Assembly: GCA_028583415.1 (NCBI GenBank)
Contig: CM053267.1
Coordinates: 41,900,834-41,964,833, forward strand
Direction: 5' to 3'
DNA: 64,000 bases
From: Protea cynaroides
Lineage: Eukaryota > Streptophyta > Magnoliopsida > Proteales > Proteaceae
Part shown: piece by piece, positions 48,301 to 60,629 of the stretch
Layout: each line of letters starts with the position of its first letter
Numbering within the stretch: position 1 is the first letter of the stretch
Program-made: the position numbers and the translations under genes
The notes under the pieces: generated by a model
Databases searched by the model: none
What the model saw: the letters and a program-made list of their open reading frames with translations, nothing else
Told to the model about the DNA's origin: nothing

Positions 48301-49215
48301 GAAATATATTCTCTATTTACGATGGGTTTTATTACCGTCGTATCTACATGATTATAATCGACGGCTTATATTGCCCGTCGTGTCTAACTATTTCAATAAC
48401 GATGGTTTTTGTGTTCCGTCGTATAAAAACTATATAAAAAATTACTATCGGAGCTATATACGACGGGTATTATTTCCCGTCCCATCTAATAACCTATATA
48501 CGACGGTAGTTACATCCCGTCGTAAATAATCTTAATAATACCTATATACGACGGATTTACGTTATCCATCATAAATGCTGTCTTTATTGGGACGGTATTT
48601 AGCCCCCGTCGTATAAAATTTATTATATACAGCGGCTTTTAAATACTGTCGTGTCAAGGTAATTACATACAACGGTGCACATTACCCGTCGTTAATAAGT
48701 ATCTTTTGCGACGGTTATTTTTTACCGTCCTAAAATACCGTCACAAAAAACCCATTTTGTTGTAGTGCATGTACATGCCTTTTGATCATTAATCTGATTG
48801 ACGGAGTATTATCGACCGTTCGATTTAAAAAATAAATCGGACGGTACTGATTTTCTTGCAGGTTTTGGTAGAGAGTGAGAAACATGACAGCTTCAATATA
48901 CCAGTGTGTGCGCCTAACCTGCAAGACTTCAAGGAGGCTGTGGAAGCTGACGGCTCATTTGCCATTAACAAACTGGAGGTTTTCAGAGGGGGAAGTCCTC
49001 TTATTGTTAGCCAACCAGATGATGGGGCCGAGGTTGGACGCGCCTTGGGTAACATTTGTAGGAGTGTTTGTGGTGTCTTAGCGGATGCCAACATAGGAGA
49101 CCAGCTTAGCAAGGAGCTCTTCAAGCAAGTTGAGATTCAAGCAACTGCTCACGCCAAAGATCTATTTGAGCAACTACAGCTCTTCCATATAGTTGCTTCT
49201 CTCTCCTTTGCATAG

Positions 49216-52200
49216 AAAGATCTTAGATTTATTTACAAATCTAGTTGGTCAACGTTATTTACTTGTCTAATCTACTAATGGGAGTCTGATATTATTTGAT
49301 AGGCTGGTCTAAGCCATGGATTATCAGTTGTCAAATATAGGACTTTCCCTATTCATTGTGGGAATGAATTAGGGTAAGTGGTAGTATTATAAATACATGG
49401 GTAGTGAGTCCCCACAGTCGTTGTTGAAATCTCTCCATCAACACCCATAACAGAGAAGAAAGAAGATCCAATAAAAGGCTGTGGAAAACTATTCTCAAGG
49501 GTTACTTCAAGTAACGATTGAAAATCAATCGTCTGCAAGAGGTATGGGTTTTTACTGTTTATATTAATCTCTCTGTATTCTAGGTATCTGTATGTGGGAT
49601 AGGGTATGTAATGTAACCCTATCAACATTATTCTAACAATTGGTATCAGAGCAGTCCATACGGACCTAGGATAAATGAGATCTGATTTAATAAAGCCTAA
49701 TAAAGATGATTGATATGATGAATGAATTATTTTTCATTTTGTTTTTTGATCGAAATCCGTGGGGGATCTGTTATGACTGAAATTTTTCAGACTGTTAAAA
49801 TTAAAAAAAAAATTATACCACTGCATAGAGCTTAGAAAGACGGTAATGGCGGAATAAAACTCGTCGTCGTCGGTCTCCGGCCACCAGACACGCTGCCACG
49901 CGTCGACGAAAAAAGCTAGTTAGATCCACTCATGGGTTAATTAAAAAAATTTAAATAAATGGCATTGAACCGTGGGTCAACCCGGTCGATCCAACTCAGG
50001 CCAGGCCGAATTGACTCGACAGAGCGGACCGAGCACGCGTGACCCACACGTGTGCCTGACCTGGCCAGGTCAACTCATTGACCAAGACTGGTGGGTCAGG
50101 CCCGATTACCATGGTTATCATACCTGTTGACCAATTCGCTGCCCCGTCAACCTATCGATGATTCGACCCGTGAACCAGACACTTTGACCCAGAAACCAGA
50201 CCCGGAGACCCTAGATTTTGACCCGATACCCATTTTTTCTGAACCGGGTTGAACCGGTGGTCATACCAGTGAGCCAACTCGATGGTTCATCCCGGACAGA
50301 CTAATGGTTCGGTCTGAAGACATTTAAAAAAAAAAAGGTTTATTCGGTTCGAACCAAACCCAACAGATCCGATCCTGGTAAACCAAGCCAGATCTAATCA
50401 ACTGAACCAAGCCAACTGAGCCGAACCAACCATTGTTTTATTAAGGGTCTGTTTGTTTATGGTTTTTTAACTTGAAGGAATTAATTGGCACGTGCGGGAG
50501 CATGGAAGGTCGGTTTGGACCGTGATTTTTTACAGTATACTCCATTTTTAATGCTCTTCAATTTGATATATAGTTTGGTACATTGAAAAGTGTGTTATCA
50601 TAGAAAAATATTTTATGGAAACCTGATTTGTAGTTTTTCTGTTGATTTTTCTTAAAGTTAATATACCAAATTGATTATTGAACTAACGTGCATGTTTATA
50701 TGAATGTTTAGACTTATAAGATTGTATTTTAAAAATATTCATGGTTAAACAAATATCCCACATGTGCTGCAGGTTAGGATTTGTTCACATCGTGGTGAAA
50801 TTTGATGAAAACCCACCAAAGTGGCATACCTTGTTTTATTATGATTTATTCAAATTCAAGTATCTGTATTTGTTACTTTGTAAATGCTCTAGAAGTTGAC
50901 AAGTGTTCACCCAAATGTGATATTGTCCAAGTTTATTCAAGTTAGGGTTTGTAGATGTTGCGTGAGGACTTAATATGATCACCAAAGTGGCATACTTGGT
51001 TTTATCATAACAAACTTAAATGCAATATTTGTGCGTTTACAAAATACAGCAAGGAAAGACATGCTCACCCATAGGTGATATTGTCAAGGATTCTCATTTT
51101 TGTGGTTGCAGCAAAGAAATGCATTGTTCACCCAAAGGTGATATTGTCAAGATTAAAATGTTACATGCACTTAGAAAATAGGGATGTTTGGCTTAGGGGT
51201 TTCATTCACCCAAAGGTGGTGTGATTTTCGAAGCCATCATTCTTTAGCGATTTTACTTAGATATTTGAGATGATCAGTGCATCATTGTCCTGAAGGATAA
51301 GTATGTAGTTCGATTGATTCTTCGAAAAAGGTAATAATTATTGACAGTTTGCCAATATAAAAGAGATGACTAGTGCATCTTTGTCCCAAAGGATAAGTAT
51401 ATAGTTCGATTGACTCTTGAATAAGGAACTAATTGCTTGCTTATTATGTTTTGATAGCTTAATTTATTTCCTTGCATGTATGAGTCATGGATCTATCACT
51501 GTATGTATAGCATTGTAAATGAACTCATCTAGTAATTACTATCTCAGAATTTCAATCACTGGTATTACTCTTGCTTCATTTTCTTTATTTGGATCAAATT
51601 ACAGAAGATGTATAAGGCAGTTAAGAAACAACTATGATTTCTAGATTTAGACCTAGTTCTTAAAGAGGATAAAATTGTTGCCCTTATCGTTGAGAGTAGC
51701 GTTCTTCTGCTAAGGTGATGAAAATGAAAAATTAGGAATTTTCCAACAGAAAATCCATGTAGCTTGTATGTAATTCAATTTCAAAGACTACGCAAGGCAG
51801 TATCATGGTAAAAAGTCACTGCCAAGGAACATATAAAGGAGAGTTAGGTAAAATTTGAAGTGATTAAAAGGGGTTAATGACTGAAATACATCATAGAACA
51901 TTGCAAAAGGTTATTTAAAGAAAAATCCAAAGAATATTGGAGATTTCTAAAAAAAAGGTGGAGAAATGTTTATTACTTAAGCCCATCTATACCACTTTAA
52001 ATAGTATTGGAGTATAAATAATCATAAGTTGGAGCTATCAGCTAACACTGATAAACTCAAGGATTAGAAAACCTTTGAAGATGATTTAATTAACTTTTGC
52101 ATCCTCACTAGAACTACTAAGTCAGATCCTAGTGACCTATAACATCTTAAAGAAAAAGTAAAACTAAGGCGTAGGTAATAAGGATGGAAATTCAAAGAAA

Positions 52201-55200
52201 AGAAATGAAAACAGCTTTTCAAGTAAATGTAAGAGACTTTATGTCAAGGAAAAGGAATTCGTGTAATGTGACTCAGAAGGGACATGTATAGAAAGATTAT
52301 AAAGCTAGACAGGCTAAACTAGAAAAGAATAAAGTCTATAAAACTTCTGAGTGAGAAGTGTGCAGGGTTTTTGGAGACTTAAATATTAGTTATGGTCTAA
52401 AACTATAGGAATAATAAAACCTTTACCCCTGAAGTTTGATATCATGTACATATGTACGGATTGTTTAAAAAAAAAAAAAAAAAATTTGCAACAAAAGATT
52501 ATTAGACTTGGTGGATAATCTTTGTCAAATGATTAAAATTGTTAAATCTGTCAAATAAGATAAGTATTCAGACAAACCATATCATACTGATCTATATCCT
52601 GATACTTTTGCCCAAATATTTACTAGTGTTAAGACTTATGGCTTAGAAATTGTGCTTGAGATTTAATAGCAAAAAAAATGACAAATAAATGTGATCAAGA
52701 GCCTAAGAGTGAATTTGATTCTGTGGGAGCAATAAATTATGCAACCTATATTACTAATAGGATGCCAAGTAAGTGACTTTCAATTTAAAGAATATTCATG
52801 CTTGGGATTGCAGAGCAGAAACATGATTTCATAACTTCATGAAATAGTGGTTGGTTATAGGACATTGAGTTGTTATTTTCTGGAATGTCCAATAAGGTCT
52901 AAAGAATTTGATTTTGTTATCCTAACTCAGTAAAAAACTTAAAATTTGATGAGACCTCATGGAAACTGCTATGGAACAACTAGTTGAAATAACATAAAAT
53001 ATTATTAGAGGATGATATGATAATAAAGCCAGAGGAGGCAAAGTAAAGATTTACTAGATCACATAAATCTGGCATTTCATCCAATCATATACTATATATC
53101 ATAGTGGATATTTTTGGCAATGGACAAAAAATAAAATCTCAATAGTTTTCAGCAAGCTAACGGTAATTATATTGCCCCAGAGTAATTGAAGTCTATAAAA
53201 GATGTGTTGATGTTTTTGGATAACACCAAAATTTTGGATCTTGTGCATTTGTCGAAGAATTATATGTCTGTAGTCTTAAAATAGGTATATAAGGTTATGT
53301 GATTACAGTGGAAGAATTGATCGTTACGAAGCAAAACTTGTAGCAAAGAGAAATCACACAGGTAGAAGGTATTGACCTAAATTTATTGGTCTTTATTGTA
53401 CTGTCTGATTTGGAACTATATTAAATAAATATAAAAACTATTTTTCTCAATAGAATGATTCAACCAAATGGTTGAGGTAAAGGATAAAGATGGAATGGTC
53501 TTAAGCAAGCTTCCAGACAATAATGTCTAAAGTTTGACCAAGTTGTATCAGGCTATACTTTCATTCGATTTTGTTAGGAATGCAAACATCTAATATCCCA
53601 AGATCAGTGGGAGCATGTTTATTTTTCTAATCTTGTATGATGATGATATACTGTTTACCAGTCGTGACATGGCATTACTTATAGAGACCAAGGTTTTTTT
53701 TGTCAGAAAATTTTGTGATGAAAGACATAGATAAGAGCTCATTCATTCCCGATATTGAGATCAGACTTGACATAAATCATAGACTACTTGGACTATCTGA
53801 GAGGGCCTTCAATGATCATGTACTCAAGAGATGCAGTGCCTTAGGAATAATATTGAAAGGAGATCTATGTCAGACAATATATGTCTGTAATAGAGAATCT
53901 GATGTATGCACAGTTTTGTGGACGACATCGCCCTCATAGTGAACTTGCTGGGACGGTTTCAGTTAGATGCAGGGATTGGTCACTGGACAGAAATAAAGAA
54001 AGTTCTGTCTTATTTACAAAAGATGAAAGGCTACATACAAAGTCCATGTCAAGATATACTTTGTGATGGCTAAAAGAGCTATTTCATAAGGGAATGCAAA
54101 ACAATCTATTATGACTTTTTCTATTATGCAGTCAAAGTTCGTGGTACCGTTCGAGGCCACAAAGCAAATGATTTAGTTGATGTCCTTCATTTTTAGGTTG
54201 AATGTTATGAATATCATCTTCAAACCATTGTTGTTGTACTGTAACAACAAGTTAGTTGTATCTTTGTTAAAGAACAACAATAAATCAGATGCTTCTAAGC
54301 TTATAAAGATCAAGTATTTAGTGGTAAGATAAAATGTCAACAAGAATCACATTTCTGAGAAGCACATTTCGACAGACAATATGATAGCTGATCCTTGGTA
54401 AAAGGCTTTATCAGTGGGAGTCTTAAAGGGTCTTGTTTAGTATAGATGTCGTTGAGTCTTTTGATGTTCTTGTATAGACCTTTTATATTTTATTGATACT
54501 TGGTTGTATTTATTCTTTTGCCTGTGGATTTTATAGGCACAGTTATTTTATACCATGGTTTTATTTTATGATTCAGCTTTTATTTAATTGTTAATCTAGA
54601 CATAATTTTTATGTGTTTGACATGTCAAAACTTCAAAAGGTAGTATGACCATAATGATAAAGGCAGTATTCAGTCAAGAAGGATAACAAGGCGGTATTAA
54701 GCCAAGGTTTGAAGGCGGTAAGTCAGGTTCTGTTGTTCACCCAAGTTAATAGCTCCGTGCAATGGTATTGGGTAACATCAAGTTAATTGTCTATAAGGTT
54801 TTAAAGACAACTGGATCGAAGGTGATTCGATCAGATTATGAACTCTCATGATAATGTTACTTTCATGGTACTATCTGAGGCGATTCATGCCATCAAGTAG
54901 ACTTTTGTTCTTGATAACAGAAAGGGTATGCTGTATATTGAGGCATATTTTCTGCTGTTGTTCGATATCAATATGGTTGTTGATTGGATCAAGGTTATGA
55001 CAATTCATTTTGAATAATTGGATTCTATGGCCACATTGGTTGATGATAATCATGTAAATTAATGTAGCCCAAGTAGGAGACTGTTAGATTTATTTACAAA
55101 TCTAGTTAGTCAACATTATTTACTTGCCTAATCTACTAGGGAGTCTGACATTATTTGGTAGGCTGGTCTAAGCCGAGGATTATTAGTTGCCAAAGATAGG

Positions 55201-55505
55201 ACTTTCCCTATTCATTGTAGGAATGAATTAAGGTAAGTGGTAGTATTATAAATACAGGAGTAGTGAGTCTCTGTAGCCATTGTTGAGATCTCTCCATCAG
55301 CACCCATAGCAGAGGAGAAAGAAGATCTAATATAAGGTTGTGGAAGACTCTTCTCAAGGGTTACTTTAAGTAACGATAAGAAATCAATTGTCTGCAAGAG
55401 TTATGTAACATTCTAACTGTTTATATTAATCTCTATGTATTCTAGGTATCTGTATGTGGGTTAGGGTATGTAATGGAACCCTATCAACATTATTCTAACA
55501 AAAGA
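49216..55505 (+). mobile_element. Copia LTR retrotransposon (Copia-2) directly after the IAMT1 copy B stop codon
   Basis: Left LTR 49221-49638 and right LTR 55082-55500 (TGTTAGATTTATTTAC ... ATTCTAACA) are flanked by exact AAAGA (49216-49220, 55501-55505). The left LTR now starts TCTTAG. A TATA-like TATTATAAATACA lies in each LTR. The primer-binding site TGGTATCAGAGC is at 49641-49652. A GC-richer stretch at 49850-50420, with repeated GAACCGG/GACCCGG words, follows the 5' LTR. The host flank continues beyond 55505 as AAGATAAAACTAGATC, as in copy A. Confidence 0.93.
51590..54440 (+). pseudogene. Copia-2 polyprotein remnants
   Basis: Only short islands remain readable. RT: the palm motif YVDD survives as LYDDDILFTSRDM (about 53630), followed at about 53700-53860 by MSENFVMKDIDKSSFI and RLLGLSERAFNDHVLKR. 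Near 54376 the RNase H tail reads STDNMIADP, then a stop, then KALSVGVLKGL. A gag-like region around 51590-52200 is broken by many stops. Decay is heavy although both LTRs and the target duplication are well preserved. Confidence 0.75.
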
Positions 55506-55526
55506 AAGATAAAACTAGATCAAATA

Positions 55527-55531
<5 letters not shown>

Positions 55532-55563
<32 letters not shown>
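55532..55563. repeat. (TC)n microsatellite
   Basis: TC run in the 3' flank of IAMT1 copy B, homologous to 36220-36247. Confidence 0.9.
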
Positions 55564-55568
<5 letters not shown>

Positions 55569-55595
55569 CTGTGAAGTCATCTTTATACTTGATGA

Positions 55596-58500
55596 GTGTG
55601 TGTTAACTTATGCATAAAGGAAAGACGAGAAAATATTTACGTGGTTCGAACTTCTACCACAGAAGTCTACTCACGGTGAGAACCCCAAGTTCTTCATACT
55701 TCTTGGGAGGTTTATTATCCCTTAAATAGAGGAAATAATACAAGGAAACTATCCAAGATAGTAATACAACCAACAATTTGTACACCAACCAAATCAGCCT
55801 ACTCAACTTCCTTCATAGGAGATCTTACCACAACACCACCCACCAACCAAATTACCAATCTTGCATCAATCACACCAACCAACTTTCCTTCAATAGAAGA
55901 TCTTATCACGATCATGCTCAATCTAGCATGATCATATCTAGCTAACACTCCCCTCAAGTTGGGGCGAAGATATCATCGGAGGTCAACTTGATCAACATCT
56001 TGTGAAAGGATTTTGTGGGTAGAGGCTTTGGTGGACACCCCTGCAGTTGATCCTCCCCGGAATAAGGAGTTTCAATGGTGTTATCCTGGACTTTTACACG
56101 CCGTGACAATCCACCTCTATATGTTTGGTCCGCTCAGAAAGACGGGATTAGAAGCAAATAAGTGGCCGCTTGATTGTCCAATATAGTTGCATCGGACGGT
56201 GGCCGACCAAGTAACAAAGCCGCCGAGTTCGCTAGTGGAGGAGCCATTGCCTGAGAGGGCCACAACATGTTGTTTCTTACTTTCTGACCAAATTGCCACC
56301 CACAAAGGTGCAAAATCCAGAGTGGATTTCCGCGAGGGACTTCCGCCCGGCGAGAACGGGTAACCCACAATTCTTGTGTGAATGTTTACGCATCCAAATA
56401 CCTCTTCGGGCAAGATTCGGGTAGCGCAGGAGCGGCAATAAGTTCCAATGTCCTTCGAGAGGTGCTTGCATAAACCGACTCACATAACTCCGCATAAGAG
56501 ATGTCGGGCCCGGTAATTGTTAAGTATATTAATCTTCCCACAACCGTGAGCGGCTCCGCCTTGTAATGGAGAGTACAAGAGAAATTACTATATAGCCAGG
56601 GGGAATCGGCGGGTTTGGCACCGAGCTTGCCGGCTCTTCAAGAGATCCAAAGATACTTTCTTTGAGAGAAAACAAACCCTTAGTCGATGTGGCTACTTCA
56701 ATTCCGAGAAAGTACCGTAATTTTCCTAGATCCTGATGTCAAATTTCTCATCAAATCTGTTTGAGGGCCGCTATGTCATAGAGATACACCGGTGATGACA
56801 ATGTCACAACAAAACCAACACAACAATGATGCCGTTGGTGTTCTTTCAACAAACATCGATGAATCGCAACCCGACGAAAGCCAAAACTTATAAGAACAGG
56901 ACCAACTTACCAACCATGCCCGTGGAGACGTTTAAGCCCATAAATGGCTTTGTGAGCTTACACACGACTCCGCGATGTTCTAAGGGATGACCGGGAGGGG
57001 TGGTCAGTATACTTCTTCTTCAAGTCCCATGCAAGAATGCATTTTTCACGTCCATTTGAAATAAAGACCAACCACAATTTATCACACGACATAACACTCT
57101 CAAGGTTCATTTTCACGACCGGAGCAAAGGTTCCTTGTAGCAACCCAATGTTTGTGTATAACCTTGGCAACAAGCTGCCTTGTGTCTTTCAATAGACCAT
57201 CACTTTGTACTTGATCTTGTATACCCATCGCGACCAACGGGGGCGCTTTCGGCGGGTGGCGTACTATGTCCCAAGTGTGGTTCTACAAGAGGAAAGCTCA
57301 CCTTCATGGCCTTAACCAACGAAAGAGACCTTAGCCTCGGCAAAATTAATTGGTCCCGGAGAACAGCCGCAAGAATGCCAAAAAACAAGAAACATTGTCA
57401 TAGCAAACATGTTGTTGAATTGGAATTCGGCGGTGTGAAGGTGAAGTAACCGAATCAGGAAGGTTGTGACACCGAGTAGATCTTCTTCGGCATCGGTAGA
57501 TCGGGACTCTTCAACTGTCTCATTTCTGCGGAACGGCTTCAACGGGGTGAGGATGATCGCAATAGGATGATACTATGATCACTAAATTCACATTGTCACC
57601 AGTACAATAGGTATGGGAGGAGCAAATTCACCATAGTCGGATCAACTCCCCCGAATTTTGGTCCCGCCGGAAAGAAGAGGGACGTTCGAAAAAAGACACA
57701 CGAGAAATGTACATTTTCGAACCGAAGGATCATAGCGCGGTAACCCTTTTAAGGAAGAATACCCAAAAAATGCACTTATGAGCCCGAGGATCCACTTTCC
57801 ACCGCGAGAATGAACAAACAAAACACCCAAACACACGAAGGTGGGAAAACAATGGAGCGACCGTAAAGAACCTCCAAGGGGATTGACAGTAAGGTTTGAC
57901 TTGGTAGTCGATTAACAAGTAACGCTGGTGAGAACGGGATCGGCCCGGAGGGACTTGGGAAATGCCCATGAAAAGAAGGACGTGTTACTTCAAGGAGATG
58001 GCGATTTTACGCTCGGCAATACCATTTGAGAGGGGTACCAACACGGGATGTTTGGTGAATAATACCTAGACCTTTAAGAAAAGACCAAATGAGGATGGTA
58101 TATTCGGTGCCATTACGAGTCCTCAAGTATTTTATGGGAGTATCAAATTGAGTTGAACCATGCAACAAAATTCCGAAAAACTGTAACACTTCACTTTAGA
58201 GCGAATAAAACAACCAAGTAGATCTAGATTTATCATCAAAAAGGACAAAGTACTAAAACCACCCGAGAGTCAATTGGAGCGGGGCCCCAAACATCGAATG
58301 AATTAATTCAAACAATTCGGGGAAGATGATACGAAAGGGAAAGGTAACATGTTGCTTGGAATAATGACATGTCCACAAGTACAGAACAAGAGACAATGAG
58401 GGATAAGAGAATGGAGGACGGAATCCGATGGGTGACCCATTCGCCAATGCCAAGCGTGAGTCCTTAGATGGATTTGTTGAACAACCAATCCGCGGGAGAA

Positions 58501-60303
58501 AAGTCCAAAATGTAAACACCTTGAAAGAACCGACCTTCACCAATCGTCTTCCCGTGAACCGTCCCGAAATATGACCTTGTTGGGAAAAAACAAACAATGC
58601 AATGTAGGTCTTTAGTAATCTTGCGACGGATAATAGGTTACAAGAAGAGAAGGTACAAATAAAACATCAACGGTATTTGAAAAAGCTGATTTCCAATTCC
58701 TCAATAGGAACCTTGCACCATTAGCCACGGTAATAAACGCCGATGACCATTATCATGACGAAACGGAAAAAAACGATGAGCAACACAATGATCGGAGCCC
58801 CGAATCTATGATAAAAGAACTTAGTAGAAACGGACGAGCAAGAGAGGCATACGGACGGAAGTCACGAATTTGTGGTGGAAGTGGGAGTTCCAGTGACGCA
58901 TAAGGATGGAGTTGGGCGGCAAGTTGTTCAATCGAGAATTGTGGTGTGGACGAACTACTTGAGCAGCAAGAGGTGTATCGATCCTTTATCTTTGGGAGGA
59001 CGCAAGTGAGGATATAAAGACCAACATCGTCCTGGTATGACCATCCCGACACGTGACACAATGGAAAGGTGCATGAGAACGCGGCCTTTTCCTCTCCCTC
59101 GAGAGAAAGATCGACCTGTACCACGGGTGTTTCCCTCAATAGCAACATGACCATGGCGAGGAGCAGAATTTTCAATGGATTCATTCATCACGGGTTTGGA
59201 GCTCATTACACGACGACGAGTTTCCTCTCGTTGAATAATCGCACGGACATTGGTAAATGAAGGAAGAGTAGCACTCAAAGAATTTGCGCTTAAGATCTTC
59301 ATATTCGGACGAATACTTGCCAACAATTGAAAAATGCGATCCCGCTCTTCACGTTGAATGTAAGTATCAATTGATTGGGCGGGAGGGCGGTGCGACGTAA
59401 CTCATCCCACTTTTCTAAGGAACCAAGATGCTCGAAAGGTTGGCGGGAGGTTGTTCGGATGAGCAATCTCCCTGTTGTAACTCAAAGATCGAGAGGAGTT
59501 ATCAACTTGGCCAACATGTCCTTTAAGGAATCCCAAAGGATCTTAGAAGTTCGAAAAGCAAATATTTCATATATTTGTGGTTCCAAGAATAAAAAGCCAT
59601 GACATGACCAATTATCATTGGCTTCCCAATCGGGGAATTTATTATCCGTAGGGCGGGAGCCTTGATTGACCATAACGTAACCAAGCGGCACGGCCTCCAA
59701 GGGCAAGCGATTCACGCCCTTGACCATGGCAAGAAATGCGGCCGGTGGAAGGAAGAGGTGAGGCGAGTATTCATCTCATGAGAACCGAACTAGCTTTACT
59801 ATTATCAACGGTCTTGGAACTAGTCATGATAAATGATTTAAAGAAAACAGAAAATAACAACTTATCAGTATGCGGGCGGCAAACCACGACGGGCGAACAA
59901 AGTGTCCTAAACACCACGATCGGATCGTATCGCTCTCGATACCATGTTAACTTATGCATAAAGGAAAGACGAGAAAATATTTACGTGGTTCGAACTTCTA
60001 CCACGAAGTCTACTCCACGGTGAGAATCTCCAAGTTCTTCATACTTCTTGGGGAGGTTTATTATCTTTTAAATAGGGAAATAATACAAGGGAAACTATCC
60101 ATAGATAGTATCAATCCATACAATTTGTACACCAACCAAATCAACCTACTCAACTTTCCTTCATAAGAGATCTTACCACAATCACCTACCCACCAACCAA
60201 ATTACCAATCTTGCATCAATCACACCAACCAACTTTCCTTCAATAGAAGATCTTATCACGATCATGCTCAATCTAGCATGATCATTATCTAGCTAACAGT
60301 GTG
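55596..60303 (-). mobile_element. Copia LTR retrotransposon (Copia-3), minus strand
   Basis: LTRs at 55601-55947 and 59945-60298 (plus-strand TGTTAACTTATGCATAAAGG ... ATCTAGCTAACA) are flanked by exact GTGTG (55596-55600, 60299-60303). On the minus strand the primer-binding site TGGTATCGAGAGC abuts the 5' LTR (59944-59932), and the polypurine tract CCCCAACTTGAGGGGAG abuts the 3' LTR (55964-55948). The LTRs differ mainly by single-base insertions and deletions. It is inserted in the 3' flank of IAMT1 copy B. Confidence 0.93.
56117..59780 (-). pseudogene. Copia-3 gag-pol polyprotein, indel-ridden
   Basis: Read on the minus strand in order. Gag at about 59730-59480 (EPQIYEIFAFRTSKILWDSL). Gag tail at 59326-58955. 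Protease region near 58810 (IDSG-like). Integrase HHCC zone near 58450 (HWRMGHPSDSV) and core near 58130 (FDTPIKYLRTRNGTEYT). Integrase C-terminal segment near 57850 (LFSHLRVFGCFVCSFSRWK). RT scrap near 57170-56960. RNase H at 56500-56200 (SGFCTFVGGNLV, SKKQHVVALSG). The frame changes every 100-250 bases, mostly by loss of one or a few bases rather than by stop codons, so no product is possible. Confidence 0.85.
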
Positions 60304-60629
60304 TCTCTATATTCCATGTATATGGTCTTTCTTTAGACCTACAACTTGTAAGAGTCATCACTCGTTAGTCATGAAAGGTAAAGTTCATTTTCTTCAGTTT
60401 TCTTTAGGTATCTTTATCTCTTATTTTCTTTCAGTTCTTTCAATGGTCATTCTGTCAGGCATAGACATCTAAGTTCACCCTAAATAATTCATGAATCCGA
60501 ATAATTGATTAAAGTGAAAGAAATTGAGAATAGTTTACCTATATGTACTTGTATCTTTCTTGTATAGGATTTCATCACGATTCATATCCAGTGAATCCTA
60601 CACTTTAAAGATGGATCTCACATACTGTC

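Larger units (their letters stand above)
43691..48767. mobile_element. CACTA (En/Spm) transposon, non-autonomous, with captured gene fragment
   Basis: 5077 bp with termini CACTACAAGAATTTT and, in reverse complement, CACTACAACAAAATGGG. It is flanked by the 3-bp target duplication CAT (43688-43690, 48768-48770). The two subterminal regions (to about 44060 and from about 48310) are packed with ACGACGGT / CCGTCGTA repeats in both orientations, as CACTA transposase-binding arrays are. No transposase ORF is recognised. The interior carries alpha-galactosidase exons (separate entry) and a (GA)n tract. It sits in intron 3 of IAMT1 copy B. Confidence 0.93.
39961..49215 (+). pseudogene. IAMT1: IAMT1-like indole-3-acetate methyltransferase, copy B, broken
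   Basis: Same gene as copy A. Exon 1 39961-40071 has TGA TGA as codons 4-5 (copy A has CAA GGA), then SEQKLERMLSMKGGKGETSY intact; ATG 40012 could restart. A solo LTR sits at the exon 1 donor. Exon 2 42115-42518 (VADLGCSCGGNT; FFSDLPFNDFNTLFQ; GVPGSFF) has lost about 13 nt near 42461, removing the YRRL part and shifting frame. Exon 3 42600-42918 carries an A-rich insertion (42811-42843) and a TAG near 42889. Intron 3 holds a retrotransposed scrap and a 5.1-kb CACTA element. Exon 4 48862-49215 is open to its stop (FNIPVCAPNLQDFKEAVEA; SQPDDGAEVGRALGN; GDQLSKELFKQVE). Copia-2 follows directly. No functional enzyme is possible. Confidence 0.92.
36324..60600 (+). repeat. Tandem unit 2 of the IAMT1-like array, expanded by insertions
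   Basis: Colinear with unit 1 from AAATAAAACAAGTGG onward to the 3' flank of copy B, which resumes at 60299 (GTGTGTCTCTATATTCCATG). Unit-specific insertions: solo LTR (40075-40918), retrotransposed fragment (about 43012-43318), CACTA element (43691-48767), Copia-2 (49221-55500) and Copia-3 (55601-60298). A short segment present in units 1 and 3 (AACAACAACCAATAGTTAAA) is deleted here near 36570. Confidence 0.88.

Noticed and set aside
57180..57449. 89-codon plus-strand ORF with CPKCG
   Set aside because: Antisense to the RT/integrase region of the minus-strand Copia-3; the cysteine pair is a coincidence.
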